Positions 26,605-34,872 of a DNA stretch of 64,000 nucleotides are shown here, piece by piece. The position numbers and the translations under genes are program-made. Below the pieces are notes generated by a model. The model was not told the DNA's origin, did not search any database, and was given only the letters and a program-made list of their open reading frames with translations. Positions within the stretch are counted from its first letter, which is position 1. The number at the start of each line of letters is the position of its first letter. Source of the DNA: Alienimonas californiensis (GTDB lineage Bacteria > Planctomycetota > Planctomycetia > Planctomycetales > Planctomycetaceae); contig NZ_CP036265.1 in the NCBI RefSeq assembly GCF_007743815.1, forward strand, positions 2,286,323 to 2,350,322, given 5' to 3'.

Positions 26605-28641
26605 TCAGAACGTGCCGTCCGGCAGGTCGTCGGCGAACGGGTCGTGAGGCGGAGCGTCCGTCACCCCACTGACCCCACCCACCCCATTGCCGGACGGGGA
26701 GGGAGCGACGGCGCCGGGGGCGGGACGAACGGACCACTTCATCACGCCCCCGCCGCCGGACTGGCGGTGCAGGGCCAGACCGCCGCAAACGCGGCCCCGC
26801 ACTGTCGCTAGTTTCTTCCCCAGCGTGGTGGGGTCCGGCAGCGTTCCGGGGCGGCAGTCGCATAACGCTTGCAGGGCGTCCCGCAGGTCAGCGTGCGCGG
26901 CGGGGTTCTCCGCGACGCGGGAAAGGATCGCCGACGCCGGCAGTCCTTCCCCGCCGGTCATCGCGCGCAGTCCATGCAGCGCCCCCGGCAGGGCATCTGC
27001 TGCCGGGTCGGCGGCGTCGGCCAGCACCGATCGGGCGTCCAGAGGGTCCGGCAGGCCGGCCCACACCACCGCGTCCCGTACCAGTCGGCTCCACTCTTCA
27101 AAACTCCCCAGGACACGCCGCCCGCCCGGGGGAGCCGGCCGTCCGGCGGTGAAGTATCCCCGCAGCCACGTCAGCCCGGCGGCCAGCAGGGGGCCGCGGT
27201 TCGTTGCGGCGTAGCCTTTGAGGTCGGCGTAACGAAACTCCGCGGGGGTCCGGTCCTCCGGGCGTTCGTGCGGGCATTCCAGCCGGATCGGGACGACCCG
27301 ACGTGGGGTGTCCGCAGACAGGGCGGTGTTGTTGCCCGTGGCGAACCAGACCGCCCGCAGCGGGCCGGTGTAGATGCGGCTCTCGCCCAGCACCCGGCCG
27401 CTCCATACGTCCGCGGTGAGCGCCCGGTCCAGCGCCGGACCGCCCAGCGTGTCCCCAGCTCCGATATTGTCGAGCTGCACCACCGGGTCCCCGGCCATCG
27501 CCAGGGCGGTGATGCGCTTGTCCATCTCCTCGTCGGACCCGCCGGAGCCCATCACCGCCGGCGGGCGGCCCAGGGCGATCAGCAACGTGACGTCCGCCAG
27601 CAGCGTTTTGCCGGCCGACGGCGTGTTCGCGTCGATCAGGAATAGCGGGGTCGGTCCGTCGAACGCCGGCCGGGCGATGACGGTCAGGACGGCCGCCGCC
27701 CACGCGGCGCGGTGCGCGTCGTTCAGGAACGGGAAGTCGCACACCACGTCCGTCAGCAGTTCGACGGCCGCGGCTACATCGGCGGGGGTCGGCTGGTCCG
27801 GCACCGCGGGGACGCCGGCGACGGCCGCGGGGGGCACGTACAGTCGGGTGTGGGGGTCGTACCCCGGGATGTGAAGCACCGTGCCGTCCGGCCGCAGCAC
27901 CGGACCGGCGGCGATCCCGTCCAGCGGCCGGACGCCGGGGAACTCGCCGGCGAGGTGGACGGCGCCGACCAGCCACCCCGGCGGGTGAGCGGGCACGGCC
28001 CGCCGCTCCTCCCCGTCGTCCTTCACGTTGAAGAACGCGGCCACGCGGGTGAGCGTGTCGCGGGTGTGCGCGGGCTTCAGCGCCGCCACCGCCGGGGACT
28101 CGTCCGGCCGGGCGATCCGCCGGCCTCCGGGCACCTCCCCGGGCTCGGCGTCGCCGGCCCGGATCACCCGCACCAGCGCGTCGCCCATCTTGAACAGGTC
28201 CGGGGCGTTGGCGAGGGCGGCGACGGCCTGCTCGTTCGCCTTCCACTCCGCAGTACCCAAGACGATGACGACGCGTTCGTCCTCCGCCGCGGCGTCGCCG
28301 TGCCCGGTGGGGTGCGTGGGGTCGGTGGGGTCCTGCACCGGCGGAGCGGGATCGGCGGGGCTCCCGCCGCCGGCCGTCAGGTCGTCCCGCAGCCGGAGCA
28401 GTTCCTCGTCCACCGCTGCGGCGTCCAGGGCGGGGCACAGTTCGACCAGATCGGCGGCGAACCGCCGTCGATCGGCCGCCCGCGTGAGGTTCAGCGTGTC
28501 CGCGTGAACGGTGCGGCCGTCCAGCTTTGCACTGACGGGGGTGGTTTGCCGCCGGGTCCGCCCGGCGTGCAGCGTCAGGTCCGCGGCGTCCGTTTCGGCC
28601 GGCACGTCCGCCGGCAGGCTCTCGGGAGCGTCGGAGGTCAT
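26605..28641 (-). CDS. helicase-like ATPase of the element's replication module
   Basis: 678 residues from the ATG at 28641, which overlaps the primase stop (ATGA) and has a GGGGGTGGGA site in front. A P-loop (DANTPSAGKTLLAD, about 338-351) and a Walker B-like VVQLDNIG lie in a SF3/DnaB-like ATPase core; the arginine-rich segment VWFATGNNTALSADT-PRR carries sensor-like residues. The gene order primase then helicase on one transcript matches P4/phage-type primase-helicase pairs that are often a single protein. It probably unwinds DNA at the element's own origin. The first 150 residues are low-complexity and unassigned. Confidence 0.75.
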   Translation of the reverse strand: MTSDAPESLPADVPAETDAADLTLHAGRTRRQTTPVSAKLDGRTVHADTLNLTRAADRRRFAADLVELCPALDAAAVDEELLRLRDDLTAGGGSPADPAPPVQDPTDPTHPTGHGDAAAEDERVVIVLGTAEWKANEQAVAALANAPDLFKMGDALVRVIRAGDAEPGEVPGGRRIARPDESPAVAALKPAHTRDTLTRVAAFFNVKDDGEERRAVPAHPPGWLVGAVHLAGEFPGVRPLDGIAAGPVLRPDGTVLHIPGYDPHTRLYVPPAAVAGVPAVPDQPTPADVAAAVELLTDVVCDFPFLNDAHRAAWAAAVLTVIARPAFDGPTPLFLIDANTPSAGKTLLADVTLLIALGRPPAVMGSGGSDEEMDKRITALAMAGDPVVQLDNIGAGDTLGGPALDRALTADVWSGRVLGESRIYTGPLRAVWFATGNNTALSADTPRRVVPIRLECPHERPEDRTPAEFRYADLKGYAATNRGPLLAAGLTWLRGYFTAGRPAPPGGRRVLGSFEEWSRLVRDAVVWAGLPDPLDARSVLADAADPAADALPGALHGLRAMTGGEGLPASAILSRVAENPAAHADLRDALQALCDCRPGTLPDPTTLGKKLATVRGRVCGGLALHRQSGGGGVMKWSVRPAPGAVAPSPSGNGVGGVSGVTDAPPHDPFADDLPDGTF

Positions 28642-29699
28642 TGTCCCACCCCCTTTCCGCCGCGGCGGATTCGCAGCCGGCGGGGCGGGGCGGCGTCGAA
28701 CAGGGCGGCGGCCTCGTCGGCAGACTCGCCCCGGAGGAACCACGCTCGCGCGTCCTTCACGCCCGCAGGCGGCTCGCAGACCCGGACGACCGGGACTAGC
28801 ACCAGCAGGCCGGCGGCGAGGGCGTCGGCTCCCTTCCGCCCCGCTTCGTCGGCGTCCGCCAAGATGACCGCCTCGTCGGGCGACAGCCGGCGGCAGAGGT
28901 CTCCGACGATCCCCGCGGCCCCGTGGGCGGACGGGCGGCCGGCGGCGGCGAACCCCCACGCCAGCAGCGCCGCCGTGTCCGTCGGCCCCTCCGCGATCAC
29001 CAGCCGGTCCGGCCGGTCGGGCGGAGAATCGGTCCAGGCGTCCGGCAGAAACAGCCCGTCGCGGCTCCCGGTCACGGCCCGCTTGGCGCCGGCCGGGGTG
29101 CGAGTCCGCAGCCCGCGGAGGGCGCCGTCGGCGGCCTTCATCGGGAACGTCCAGACGCCCCGCCGGTCGCACCAACCGACACCCAGCTTGTCGAACGCGT
29201 CCGCCGGCAGCCCGACCGACGAGGACAGAGCGTTCAGCCGCTGCGGGGTGAGCGCGGACCGGCAGTCGCGGGCCACGGCGCTCACCCGCGGGTTGGGGAC
29301 GGGGGCCGCGGGACGGCGGACCCGTCGGGATCGAACCGCCGGAGCGGACTTCTGCTCGTCGCGGCTCCCCGCGGGACCCGCCGGCAGACCGACGGCGGCG
29401 GCGTGGTGGTCGCGGGCGGCCCGCCAGTCAGGGAAGGCCCCCAGCAGAACCAGCAGGTCCCAGAACGAACGCCGATCGCCGGAGCCGTGGTCCTTATAGA
29501 CGCCGGTGTCGGCGTTGAGCGAAGCGGACGGGGTGCGGTCAGTTCGGCCGGCGGCGTGGCACGGGTGCCAGGGGCCGGACGGCGGGCCGGCGAACGTCAG
29601 CCCGGCGGCGGCGGCGAGGGCCGGCAGGTTCAGCCGGGCGAGGATATCGCGGTCCCGGGCGGCGAGGTCGCCGGGAGGTGATTTATAGAACGGGGGCAC
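28638..29699 (-). CDS. TOPRIM-domain DNA primase
   Basis: 353 residues from a GTG at 29699, chosen because GGAG lies 9 bp upstream (GGAGTATAACCCC-GTG); longer starts would run into an Arg/Pro-rich shadow region. The N-terminus (SGPWHPCHAAGRTDRTPS) looks like a degenerate CHC2 zinc-binding domain with most metal Cys residues missing. The TOPRIM core is at about 230-290: LVIAEGPTDTAALLAWG with the catalytic Glu, then VILADADEAGRKGAD with the DxD. The product makes primers for the helicase-like protein encoded next, with which it overlaps by 4 bp. Confidence 0.8.
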   Translation of the reverse strand: MPPFYKSPPGDLAARDRDILARLNLPALAAAAGLTFAGPPSGPWHPCHAAGRTDRTPSASLNADTGVYKDHGSGDRRSFWDLLVLLGAFPDWRAARDHHAAAVGLPAGPAGSRDEQKSAPAVRSRRVRRPAAPVPNPRVSAVARDCRSALTPQRLNALSSSVGLPADAFDKLGVGWCDRRGVWTFPMKAADGALRGLRTRTPAGAKRAVTGSRDGLFLPDAWTDSPPDRPDRLVIAEGPTDTAALLAWGFAAAGRPSAHGAAGIVGDLCRRLSPDEAVILADADEAGRKGADALAAGLLVLVPVVRVCEPPAGVKDARAWFLRGESADEAAALFDAAPPRRLRIRRGGKGVGQ

Positions 29700-29802
29700 G
29701 GGGTTATACTCCGTTTGCCGCGGGCGGTGACGCGTCCGGGGCGGGTGAAGAATGAAAAGAGAACCCGGCGGCCGGTCCCCACGTGGGGCCGGCCGTTTCT
29801 CG

Positions 29803-30081
29803 TCAGGCGGCCGCGACCCGGGCCTCGAACTCCCGGCGGTCCGGGCAGCCCATCGCCACCCACGCGGCAAGGTCGGCGGTGCGGTACAGCTTCCGTCCGC
29901 CGACCCACACCGCGGCGGGCGTCTTCCCGGCGGCGTCCATTCGGTCGAACAGCTTGGCGGACACCCCGGCCGCCACGGCGGCGTCCTTTCGCCCGGTCAG
30001 CAGTGGGGCGGGGTGGGTTTCACGGGCGGGTCTCCCGTCGGCAAGTGAAGGGGGAGCGGGCGGGGCGGCGGGGCCGGACAT
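29803..30081 (-). CDS. small excisionase/AlpA-like DNA-binding protein
   Basis: 92 residues from the ATG at 30081. The C-terminal part reads LLTGRKDAAVAAGVSAKLFD-RMDAAGKTPAAVWVGGRKLYRT-ADLAAWVAMG, the pattern of MerR-like winged helices of excisionases and AlpA regulators (helix, turn, recognition helix, wing with GGRKLYR). It stands just upstream of the primase gene on the same strand, as regulators of element replication and excision often do. It could be the directionality factor for the integrase or a repressor of the replication genes. Confidence 0.65.
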   Translation of the reverse strand: MSGPAAPPAPPSLADGRPARETHPAPLLTGRKDAAVAAGVSAKLFDRMDAAGKTPAAVWVGGRKLYRTADLAAWVAMGCPDRREFEARVAAA

Positions 30082-30259
30082 TGGTTTACGGGGGTTCGGG
30101 GGCCGATCGACACCGCCCAGGACCGCCCCGGGCCGCCTGTCGGTCGACGGGGACACGATGCTGGTCCGCGTTGTGCGACCGACCGCGCACCCGCTGTCCG
30201 CGAAAAAACAATCTGCACAGCCTCCCCACAGCAGCCGCACAACATCTTCCGACCGGGCT

Positions 30260-33200
30260 TCACCGCCCCGCCGCGGCGGCTTCCAACAGCCCCTCGTCCA
30301 GACGGACATGCCGGTCGGCTCCGGTGCCGGAGGGCGGCAGCGGGTCGCGGTCCCGGCTGATTCCGAACGCGTCCCGCAGCAGTCCCCGAAGGTCCGACAG
30401 GTAGGTGCCTAGGGTTCTCGCGTCCGGCGGGTTCGCCCTGTCTGCGGCGGCGGCGTCGGCCGCCGCAGACAGCGTCAACGTCCTGCCCGACGCGGCGGCC
30501 AGTTCGTTCAGAATGCGCCACCCCCGGCCCCGCGTGCGACCGGTCATTGAGAACGTCACCCCCGCAAAGTGCGCTTCTTCCCCCCGCCGAAAGAGCCACC
30601 GGCCACACGCCTCCCAACCGTCGCGGCCGTCCGCCGGGTTCGCCCCCGCGGCATCCGCGGTCCGCGTGGTGGGCTCCACAGTCCGGCCGTCGGCGGCGGA
30701 AGCCGATCCGGCGTCTTGCTCCGGCTCCGCCGTGCTAAGTGACGGCGCAGTCGGCGGGCCTTCGGCAATCGGTCCCGGCCCGTCGGGGTCCGGCGGCTCG
30801 TCTAGTTCCCTCGGGACCGGCTTCCCGGCCGCCCGCAGTTCCTCCCGCACCGCCGAACCGGATACCTCCCACGCCGCATGCCGCTCCACTTCCCCGATCT
30901 CGTCGGGGGAGCCATAGAAGAACTCCGACTCCACCCGCCACCACAGCGGTCGTCCGCCGCTCACGTCCGGCGGTTCACGATAGAACGCCACCTCCGTCCG
31001 CCCGCTGAGACGGCTCGGGTCGCCAACGCTGGACAGTTCCCAACGCTCCCACCCGCCCGGCCCGGCGTGGATCGCCACCGGACGCCGGTTCGGCCCGTCG
31101 GCCTCGATCCAGCCAACCACCCCGAAACCCCGCCCCTTGGGCGCCGGGGCCGCGCCGGCCAACTCCCGCGGCAGGTTGCGTCCGGCTTCCGTCAACTCCC
31201 GCACCGCCCCCTCGGGGGTGAGGTCTACGAACGTCGTCTCCTCCACCATCGGCGGGGGGAAGAACGGGGCGATGGGGTCTTCGTATTCCAGCCGCGTGAC
31301 CAGCCGCCACAGCGGGGCGTTCGCGTTGCCGGCGGGGTGGCCGGGCGGGACGCGGTACAGCGTGCAGTCTTCCAATCCTTCGACCGGGTTCCCCTTCGTG
31401 CCCAGCGGCCACGCATCCCAGGCGGTGGTGTCGATCCTCGCCGGCCGCCCGTCCGGGCCGGTCGCGGGGAACGGCGGGGGGACCTTGAACCGGTGGCGGA
31501 CCGGCACCGGCTCGCCCGGGGCGAAGGTCGGCGGCGTCCGGGCGAGGAACGCCGGCCGCTCGCCCGCAGGTTTCGCCGGCCGCGGGGGCGTCGCGTCGGC
31601 GTCAGGGACGGCCCCGTCCCACTCTTCCAATCGGCGGGCGGTCTCTCCGTCAAGCCACTCCCCCAGCGCCTCCCCGGGGCCGGGCTCCCCCTTGCCGAAC
31701 TCATCGACACGGTAGGTTAGCAGGACGGACGGCTCGGCGTCCGGGGCGGCGTTCGGCCAAGCGATCAGGTGTCGCCCGCGGTACATCGACCAGTGCGGGG
31801 CGGGTTCGCCGGTAGACTCGATACTTGAGAGCGGCAGTCTTCCTTTCGGTGGGTCGTTCAACTCGGCCCACCCGCCGGCCGGTAGGTCGGCGACGTTCAG
31901 CAAGAACGGCTCTGCACCGTTCGCCGGGCGGACGGTGACGGGGCCGGGAGGATCGGAGGGCGGCTCCGGCTTGGCGTCGTGGCGGGACTCCCGCTCCTTT
32001 CGCCGTTGTGCCTCGGCGGCCGCCCGATCTCCTTCCCGCCGCTCCCGCTCCCGCATCAGCCGGGCGTCCATCATCGCGGACAGACCGGCATCGGGCAGAG
32101 CGCGGTCCGGCTCGACCCCTTCAAAAGAGCCGCACAAGTCCGCCGCGATTCTTCCCGGCAATATCGACGCCGCTTCGCCGAATTGCTCGGCCCACCACTC
32201 GCCCTGCGTGTCGGTACCGGCCCGCTCCATGAAGTCTGCGAAGGTCCGCCGGTACAGGTCGATCCCGATCCCCACCAGCCGCTCCGCGTCACCGGTCTCC
32301 CCGTCGAAAAAAGAGGCACGTTCCAGCATCCCGGCGGCCTCCATCGGTCCGACCAGCCGGCCGCGGATCAGCCGCTCCGCCCGCTCGGCGTGGCGGCCGA
32401 CAAACTCAAACTCGGCTCCCTCCGCGCAGATCAGGTACGGGGCCGCAGGCCAAGGCACTTGGTCGGCTCCGCCCATCGTCGTCGCGGCCCGGACGTAACG
32501 GTTGAACCGGGCGAGTGCGGCGTCCTCCTCCTGCTCCGCGACGGTCCGCCCGGGGGGAAGGTCCAGGCACGGTGGCAGCGGCTCCCCGCGGTCGGCGAAC
32601 AATCCGCGCACGGCATCGTCGTTCAGCGGCTGAACGTGGTGGTGCGGCGCATCGCAGACGCGGGCGGTCTCCGCGTTCGGTACGACCGCCAGCAGTCGCC
32701 GCCAGTCGTCCGCCCCGTCCCGAACCACCAGCAACCGCTCCCCGCCGAACAGCGAGTCAACGGCAGGGTCGGCGAGGGCGTACCACTCCCGGCCGTCCAA
32801 GTCGTCCCGCCCGCCCGGGAACTGGAGCGTGACGCGGCCCCGGGGCGGCAGCACGCACCGCCATCGCGCCCGGTTTCCCTGACGCAGCGTCGCAGGCTCC
32901 GGGGCGTACCGCCGGCGGCCCGGGGGGCGAGTCAGCCGCTCCCACCGTCCGGGGTCGTGCGGTGCGATTTCGCCGCCGCACCGTTCGATCAGGTCTTCGG
33001 CGGCTCGCCAAGAGAGCCACAGCCCGTCCACCCCCGCCCGCTCGCCCCGCGTCGTCGCGTCGTCCGACTTCCCCACCAGTAGCCACCGCCCCTCCACGAA
33101 CGGGTACAACGTCGGCCCGTCCCAATCTTCAAGCCCCCATCCGGCGTGCGTCGCACGGTCGGCCAGCGACAGGGCGAGGGCGTCGCGGTCGCTCAGAGCG

Positions 33201-33292
33201 GGGTGCCCGTCCGGCAGACCCCACGCTTCGCCCGCAGTTACGTCTAGGCGGAAGGAATCGGCCCCGTTGACGGGGTACACAGTCGCCAGCAT
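30260..33292 (-). CDS. large element-encoded protein with repeated module and C-terminal winged helix
   Basis: 1,010 residues from the ATG at 33292; I do not recognise a characterised family. The start (YPVNGADSFRLDV) recurs as RPANGAEPFLLNV about 490 residues later, each followed by a Trp-rich beta segment, so the protein contains at least two copies of a module. Between them is a charged helical stretch (RERERREGDRAAAEAQRRKE). The last ~110 residues (FAGVTFSMTGRTRGRGWRIL, then TLGTYLSDLRGLLRDAFGI) look like a winged-helix DNA-binding domain. It lacks ATPase, nuclease or recombinase motifs that I can see. It lies between the small DNA-binding gene and a small conserved gene, so a part in replication or its control is possible. 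Confidence 0.6.
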   Translation of the reverse strand: MLATVYPVNGADSFRLDVTAGEAWGLPDGHPALSDRDALALSLADRATHAGWGLEDWDGPTLYPFVEGRWLLVGKSDDATTRGERAGVDGLWLSWRAAEDLIERCGGEIAPHDPGRWERLTRPPGRRRYAPEPATLRQGNRARWRCVLPPRGRVTLQFPGGRDDLDGREWYALADPAVDSLFGGERLLVVRDGADDWRRLLAVVPNAETARVCDAPHHHVQPLNDDAVRGLFADRGEPLPPCLDLPPGRTVAEQEEDAALARFNRYVRAATTMGGADQVPWPAAPYLICAEGAEFEFVGRHAERAERLIRGRLVGPMEAAGMLERASFFDGETGDAERLVGIGIDLYRRTFADFMERAGTDTQGEWWAEQFGEAASILPGRIAADLCGSFEGVEPDRALPDAGLSAMMDARLMRERERREGDRAAAEAQRRKERESRHDAKPEPPSDPPGPVTVRPANGAEPFLLNVADLPAGGWAELNDPPKGRLPLSSIESTGEPAPHWSMYRGRHLIAWPNAAPDAEPSVLLTYRVDEFGKGEPGPGEALGEWLDGETARRLEEWDGAVPDADATPPRPAKPAGERPAFLARTPPTFAPGEPVPVRHRFKVPPPFPATGPDGRPARIDTTAWDAWPLGTKGNPVEGLEDCTLYRVPPGHPAGNANAPLWRLVTRLEYEDPIAPFFPPPMVEETTFVDLTPEGAVRELTEAGRNLPRELAGAAPAPKGRGFGVVGWIEADGPNRRPVAIHAGPGGWERWELSSVGDPSRLSGRTEVAFYREPPDVSGGRPLWWRVESEFFYGSPDEIGEVERHAAWEVSGSAVREELRAAGKPVPRELDEPPDPDGPGPIAEGPPTAPSLSTAEPEQDAGSASAADGRTVEPTTRTADAAGANPADGRDGWEACGRWLFRRGEEAHFAGVTFSMTGRTRGRGWRILNELAAASGRTLTLSAAADAAAADRANPPDARTLGTYLSDLRGLLRDAFGISRDRDPLPPSGTGADRHVRLDEGLLEAAAAGR

Positions 33293-33531
33293 TGCACACC
33301 TCGCGCAGGCGCCGGTGTCCGGCCCGGCGGCGGGGGTGTGCGTCCCTCCGTCGGGCCGGACGCGGGGGCAGCAACTCCCCCTGCCGGCATGAAGATCCCG
33401 AACGGCACCGGCGCCGATCGGGCGGGGCACTGTACCGGCGGCCACCACGTCGCCGCCAGACCGAACGCGGGTCCTTCCGGCGGGGGAGCGGGTCGAAACC
33501 ACACACCGGATCGTCGCCGGTCCCGGTAGCC

Positions 33532-33945
33532 CTAACCGCAGGGGTCAATCGGCGGCGGATCGGCGCCGCGGCCGTTGTCCGGCAGATAGACCGCCACGCG
33601 GCCCGGCGGCTCCGGTGCGTCGTCCTCCCATCCGCCGCCGGCCATCGCGTGCAGGGTGTCGGACGCGGCGTCGGCGGCGAGGTTCTGACCGTGCAGGGCG
33701 AGCAGCACCTTCGCGGCGGCGATCTTCGCCCGGTCGTTCCCGTCCTTCAGCACCTCCGCCATCGCGGCCGGCACGTTCAAGTACACCGCCGTCGGCAGCG
33801 CCCACCGCCCGACCGCGGCCCGTTCCAACAGGTAGAGGTCCCGCCGTCGGTTCACGGGATCGACGGACGTGCCCCCCAGCCCCCCGCCGCCGTCTGGCGG
33901 GTCGGGGGCGGGGCTCTCGTCAGGGCGGTCGGTGGGGGCCGTCAC
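33532..33945 (-). CDS. small conserved element protein
   Basis: 137 residues from a GTG at 33945. The centre (RRDLYLLERAAVGRWALPTA, then AKIAAAKVLLALHGQNLA) is helical and resembles small proteins found beside integrases and small-terminase-like genes in planctomycete prophages; the ends are Pro/Gly-rich and disordered. No catalytic motif is visible. It precedes the 1,010-residue protein by 239 bp on the same strand. Real gene likely, function unknown. Confidence 0.55.
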   Translation of the reverse strand: MTAPTDRPDESPAPDPPDGGGGLGGTSVDPVNRRRDLYLLERAAVGRWALPTAVYLNVPAAMAEVLKDGNDRAKIAAAKVLLALHGQNLAADAASDTLHAMAGGGWEDDAPEPPGRVAVYLPDNGRGADPPPIDPCG

Positions 33946-34250
33946 GCCGACAGTATAGGGGAGGGGGGCGGCCTCTTTTTTCCCCGATCCCGGGCCGGCG
34001 AACCACGTCCCCCGGTGGAGAAACGCGGCGACGAAAAATGGCCCGGCCGGGGGGCTACGAACGCAGCGTCAGAGCGGTCCCGGCCTGTCGCTTCGCCCCA
34101 GAGCCCGTGGCACTCGGCGGCCGGCGGGTCCTTCCCGGCACCCCCGGGCGGCGTGCGGCTCTCCCACCGCGGCGGAAAGTGAGTTAGTCCGTCCGGCCAA
34201 CCCCTCCGGCGGATTGAGCAGATTGAGCGCCCTCGCGCGAGGGGCGGCGG
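33946..34250. other. intergenic stretch, nothing recognised
   Basis: 305 bp between the membrane-protein gene and the small conserved gene. It contains a run TCTTTTTTCC near 33974 but no clear hairpin, promoter pair or RNA gene that I can support. Confidence 0.4.
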
Positions 34251-34721
34251 TCACTTCGTTTGGCGGACCCACCGCCAGACGTTGAAGCCGCTCCACAGCA
34301 GCGGAATAGGAGCCAGCCACCAGCACCCGATATTGGCGACCAGCCAGAAACCGGCAGGGCCATTCCCGGCACGCAGGAGGATTCCGCCGGAGGGGAGGCT
34401 CAACAAGGGAGGCGCAAACGGTGGAGGGTTGTTCATCGCCCCGTCGATCGCCGCACCGCCGGCCACCCCCGGCTGCCCAGGATAGTTCCAACTTAGGACT
34501 AAGTTCCTCGGGTGAAGCGGGAAGTCTCCGTGGGACATCCAATCAGCGACGAGCCCCGCCGGAGCATTGCTTCCCCCGAACAGTACCTGCCCCCAACCCG
34601 GCGTAAGTCCGATCAGCGCCCACAGGGCAGTTCCGGCCACAGCCCACGGCAGCAGAACCCGTCCTATGAGTGCCCAGTACCGTTCATTATCCGCGGGGAT
34701 CGGCCGGTGATTGTCCGACAT
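34251..34721 (-). CDS. small membrane protein of the element
   Basis: 156 residues from the ATG at 34721. A hydrophobic segment near residues 17-40 (LLPWAVAGTALWALIGLTPG) and another near the C-terminus (GFWLVANIGCWWLAPIPLLW) bracket a Gly/Pro/Asn-rich loop of about 80 residues, so both termini may face the cytoplasm. The base composition is less GC-rich than its neighbours. No family is recognised. It lies just downstream of the Res gene; a membrane effector or an accessory to the restriction cluster is possible but unsupported. Confidence 0.5.
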   Translation of the reverse strand: MSDNHRPIPADNERYWALIGRVLLPWAVAGTALWALIGLTPGWGQVLFGGSNAPAGLVADWMSHGDFPLHPRNLVLSWNYPGQPGVAGGAAIDGAMNNPPPFAPPLLSLPSGGILLRAGNGPAGFWLVANIGCWWLAPIPLLWSGFNVWRWVRQTK

Positions 34722-34872
34722 GGTGCTTCCGTTCACGATTGAGAGAAAAACGCCGGCCGGAATGTACCGCGGCGCACGCCCGTCGAGTGGCGTGGTTCGC
34801 GTGGCGTCCGCCCGGGAAAAACGACCCGCCCCCCCAGCGAATCGCGCGGGGGTGGTCAAGATGGTCAATCCG

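Noticed and set aside
33532-33945. Calling the small conserved protein a small terminase
   Set aside because: It has only a loose resemblance in helical pattern, and there is no large terminase, portal or capsid gene in the element.
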